A DNA stretch of 45,671 nt, taken from assembly GCA_023382435.1 (NCBI GenBank), contig JAHDVS010000015.1:1-45671 (forward strand), given 5' to 3'. Of this stretch, positions 43,537 through 45,671 are shown piece after piece. Position numbers and translations under genes: made by a program. Source of the stretch: Thermoleophilia bacterium. Lineage in GTDB: Bacteria > Actinomycetota > Thermoleophilia > Gaiellales > Gaiellaceae. How positions within the stretch are numbered: position 1 is the first letter of the stretch; each line of letters opens with the position of its first letter. Under the pieces are notes generated by a model. It was not told where the DNA came from. It saw only the letters and a list, made by a program, of their open reading frames with translations, and did not search any database.

Positions 43537-45117
43537 ATGACTGCGGCCGACCGGCGCCTGACAGAGTCCGGGATCGAGGTGGCGCCGGTCTACACGGTCG
43601 CCGACGCCGCCGGTCTCGAAACGGAGCTCCCCGGGGAGTACCCGTTCACGCGCGGCCCCTACGCCACCATGTACCGGGGCCGCCCGTGGACGATCCGCCA
43701 GTACGCCGGTTTCGGAACAGCCGAGGAGACGAACGAGCGGTTTCGCTTCCTGCTCGCGCAGGGCCAGACGGGGCTGTCGGTCGCGTTCGACCTGCCGACG
43801 CAGCTCGGCTACGACTCGGACCACCCCCGCGCGGAAGGCGAGGTCGGACGATCGGGGGTGGCGATCGACGCGCTGCCCGATCTCGAGCGGGTGTTCGAGG
43901 GGATCCCGCTCGACCGGGTCTCGACTTCGATGACGATCAACGCGCCCGCCGCGCTCCTACTTCTTGCCTACGAGCTCGTGGCGGAGCGCCAGGGGGTGGC
44001 GGGCGACAGGCTGCGCGGCACGGTCCAGAACGACATCCTCAAGGAGTACGCGGCCCGCGGGAACTACATCTTCCCGCCGCGCCCGTCGATGCGGATCACG
44101 ACCGACCTGTTCGCCTACTGCCGCGAGCGCCTGCCGCACTGGAACACGATCTCGATCTCCGGCTACCACATCAGGGAGGCGGGCTCGACCGCGGTGCAGG
44201 AGCTCGCGTTCACGCTCGCGAACGGGATCGCGTACTGCGAGGCGGCCGTGGCCGCGGGGCTCTCGCCCGACGAGTTCGGGGAGCGGCTCTCGTTCTTCTT
44301 CAACGCGCACAACCACTTCTTCCAGGAGGTGGCGAAGTTCCGCGCGGCCAGACGGATGTGGGCCCGGATCATGCGCGAGCGACTGGGCGCGACGAACCCG
44401 AAGGCGCTCGCGCTGCGCTTCCACGCCCAGACCGGCGGCTCGACCCTGACGGCCCAGCAGCCGGACAACAACGTCGTGCGCGTGGCGGTGCAGGCGCTTG
44501 CCGCCGTCTGCGGCGGCGCCCAGTCGCTGCACACGAACGGGTTCGACGAGGCGCTCGCGCTGCCGACAGAGCACGCGGCGCAGCTCGCGGTGCGCACCCA
44601 GCAGATCCTCCGGCACGAGGCGGGCACCACGGACACGGCCGACCCCCTCGGCGGCGCCTACTTCGTCGAGGCCTTGACGCGCGAGCTGGAGGAGCGTGCG
44701 ACGGAGCTGATCGAGCGAATCGACGACCTCGGCGGCGCTGTCGCAGCGATCGAAGCCGGCTTCGTCCAGGGCGAGATCGCGGACTCCGCGTTCGCCCACC
44801 AGCGCGAGGTCGAGGCAGGCGAGCGGCTGATCGTCGGCGTGAACGCGTTCGCGACCGACGGCGAGGCCGAGCCCGCGCTGCAGCGGATCGACCCGGAGCT
44901 CGAGCGCCGGCAGGTGGAACGCATCCGCCGGGTTCGCGCGGGCCGCGACGCGGCGGCGGCCCAGGCTGCGCTCGGCCGCGTCCGCGAGACCGCCCGCGGC
45001 AGCACGAACCTCCTCCACCCCATGCGGGAGGCCCTCGCCGCCCTCTGCACGGTCGGCGAGATCTGCGACGTGCTGCGCGAGGAGCTCGGCACCTACGACG
45101 CGCAGACGTCGCTCTGA
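43537..45117 (+). CDS. mutA: methylmalonyl-CoA mutase, large-subunit catalytic domain
   Basis: Rearranges methylmalonyl-CoA to succinyl-CoA with adenosylcobalamin. The 526-residue form holds only the TIM barrel; the B12-binding domain must come from a separate small subunit, not seen here. [20 protein letters not shown] (about 34-53) forms the CoA-binding entry; [40 protein letters not shown] and [14 protein letters not shown] (His about 211, active site) follow, then [15 protein letters not shown]. Substrate residues are close to MCM rather than isobutyryl-CoA mutase, but a related acyl-CoA mutase is possible. It leads to an acyl-CoA carboxylase gene, the enzyme that makes its substrate. Confidence 0.92.
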   Translation: MTAADRRLTESGIEVAPVYTVADAAGLETELPGEYPFTRGPYATMYRGRPWTIRQYAGFGTAEETNERFRFLLAQGQTGLSVAFDLPTQLGYDSDHPRAEGEVGRSGVAIDALPDLERVFEGIPLDRVSTSMTINAPAALLLLAYELVAERQGVAGDRLRGTVQNDILKEYAARGNYIFPPRPSMRITTDLFAYCRERLPHWNTISISGYHIREAGSTAVQELAFTLANGIAYCEAAVAAGLSPDEFGERLSFFFNAHNHFFQEVAKFRAARRMWARIMRERLGATNPKALALRFHAQTGGSTLTAQQPDNNVVRVAVQALAAVCGGAQSLHTNGFDEALALPTEHAAQLAVRTQQILRHEAGTTDTADPLGGAYFVEALTRELEERATELIERIDDLGGAVAAIEAGFVQGEIADSAFAHQREVEAGERLIVGVNAFATDGEAEPALQRIDPELERRQVERIRRVRAGRDAAAAQAALGRVRETARGSTNLLHPMREALAALCTVGEICDVLREELGTYDAQTSL

Positions 45118-45162
45118 CGGCGCGGCGGGACGGCCGCGGGCACATTCGCCGGCCCGGGCGAA

Positions 45163-45168
45163 TAGTCT
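45163..45168 (+). promoter_or_regulatory. -10 element of the acyl-CoA carboxylase gene
   Basis: TAGTCT ends 6 bases before GTG 45175, so transcription would begin at the start codon. The gene may thus have its own promoter besides read-through from mutA. Confidence 0.5.
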
Positions 45169-45174
45169 CTGCGC

Positions 45175-45671
45175 GTGGCCGCGACGGGGGACCGACCGGA
45201 GCAGACGACGCGCGGGAAGCTCGAGCGGCTCGAGGCGCTTCGCGACGAGGCGGCCCACCAGGGCGACCCGAAAGCGATCGAGCGGCAGCGCTCGCGCGGC
45301 AAGCTGCTCGCCCGCGAGCGGCTCGAGCAGCTGCTCGATCCCGGCAGCTTCGTCGAGCTCGACCGCTACGTTCGCCACCGCAACCCCCACTTTGGAATGA
45401 TGGAGCGCCGGCCCTGGGGCGACGCCGTCGTCACCGGCTACGGGACGGTCTTCGGGCGCAAGGTGTTCGTTTTCTCCCAGGACTTCACCGTCTTCGGCGG
45501 CACGCTGTCGGAGGCGTTCGCCGAGAAGATCTGCAAGGTGATGGATCTCGCGCTGCGCTACGGCTGCCCCCTGATCGGGATCAACGACTCGGGCGGCGCG
45601 CGGATCCAGGAAGGCGTCGTCTCGCTCGGCGGCTACGCGGAGATCTTCTGGCGCAACGTCCAGGCCTCCGG
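45175..45671 (+). CDS. acyl-CoA carboxylase beta (carboxyltransferase) subunit, 3' part outside window
   Basis: No stop before the window edge: 165 codons are visible. The frame reads [79 protein letters not shown] and [20 protein letters not shown], the N-terminal crotonase-fold domain of biotin-dependent carboxyltransferases with its acyl-CoA-binding oxyanion Gly-Gly pair. Next to methylmalonyl-CoA mutase, propionyl-CoA carboxylase (pccB) is the likeliest identity, though actinobacterial enzymes may also take acetyl-CoA. GTG 45175 is supported by the -10 just upstream. Confidence 0.92.
   Translation, partial: MAATGDRPEQTTRGKLERLEALRDEAAHQGDPKAIERQRSRGKLLARERLEQLLDPGSFVELDRYVRHRNPHFGMMERRPWGDAVVTGYGTVFGRKVFVFSQDFTVFGGTLSEAFAEKICKVMDLALRYGCPLIGINDSGGARIQEGVVSLGGYAEIFWRNVQAS

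Overview
The window is very GC-rich, gene-dense DNA with many GTG starts, frequent 4-base ATGA/GTGA start-stop overlaps, and recognisable actinobacterial families (CmtR-like ArsR protein, YlbL-type Lon-like protease, dodecin, DUF6636-like secreted protein, MCM plus acyl-CoA carboxylase). The large-type SRP RNA, the ffs-dnaX-ybaB-recR-lysC-asd order and the HdrB-type succinate dehydrogenase suggest a deep-branching actinobacterium, perhaps of the class Thermoleophilia. That placement is inference from gene content, not from a phylogeny. About 45 protein genes, three tRNAs and one SRP RNA can be supported.

Layout. Positions 1-410: 3' part of tRNA-Ser(CGA), a hairpin, and a decayed secreted-protein gene. 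597-2760: MFS exporter, a thioredoxin-like CPNH protein with a frameshifted ArsR/CmtR-like regulator, and a palindromic repeat. 2814-6195: gnd-glk-zwf operon (oxidative pentose phosphate entry). 6403-9485: tRNA-Ser(GGA), membrane cytochrome c, uppP, a channel-like protein with a non-standard pore, and an anchored hypothetical protein. 9482-11054: CoA-transferase pair with a HEPN-like fragment just upstream. 11055-13852: a hemerythrin-like gene and a CopB-type metal ATPase, divergent, ending near tRNA-Val(CAC). 14273-19437: SRP RNA, dnaX, ybaB, recR, lysC, asd. 19447-21117: acetyltransferase-like protein, metallophosphoesterase, small membrane protein. 21192-24972: second repeat copy and sdhA-sdhB-sdhE. 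25061-28391: GTP-type PEP carboxykinase and a secreted HExxH/RTX-repeat protein. 28443-30956: two overlapping Xer recombinases and a PHP phosphoesterase. 30948-34706: HEAT-repeat protein, citrate synthase, malate dehydrogenase, YlbL-like protease. 34696-40580: aminotransferase, pyruvate:ferredoxin oxidoreductase and a dihydroorotate-dehydrogenase-like protein. 40600-43270: sucC, a methyltransferase, sucD. 43335-45671: dodecin, methylmalonyl-CoA mutase large subunit, and the start of an acyl-CoA carboxylase beta subunit.

How the genes work together. Most of the window is central carbon metabolism: glucose phosphorylation and NADPH production (glk, zwf, gnd), four TCA steps (gltA, mdh, sdh, sucCD), the PEP/oxaloacetate node (pckG), pyruvate/acetyl-CoA exchange with ferredoxin (PFOR), and propionyl-CoA entry to succinyl-CoA (carboxylase and mutase). 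A second theme is housekeeping: SRP RNA, DNA polymerase III tau, RecR, Xer recombinases, undecaprenyl-phosphate recycling and aspartate-family amino acids.

The most notable signals are: a repeated TAnnnT element 6-10 bases before many start codons, implying widespread leaderless transcription; two mini-ORFs whose stop overlaps the GTG start of dnaX and of PFOR; one shared -10 element serving cytochrome c and uppP in a 26-bp gap; a methyltransferase embedded in sucCD; an overlapping tandem xer pair in which the first gene lacks about 13 residues before its HxxR box; a channel-like protein whose filter reads TSPPED; and three decayed or truncated genes.
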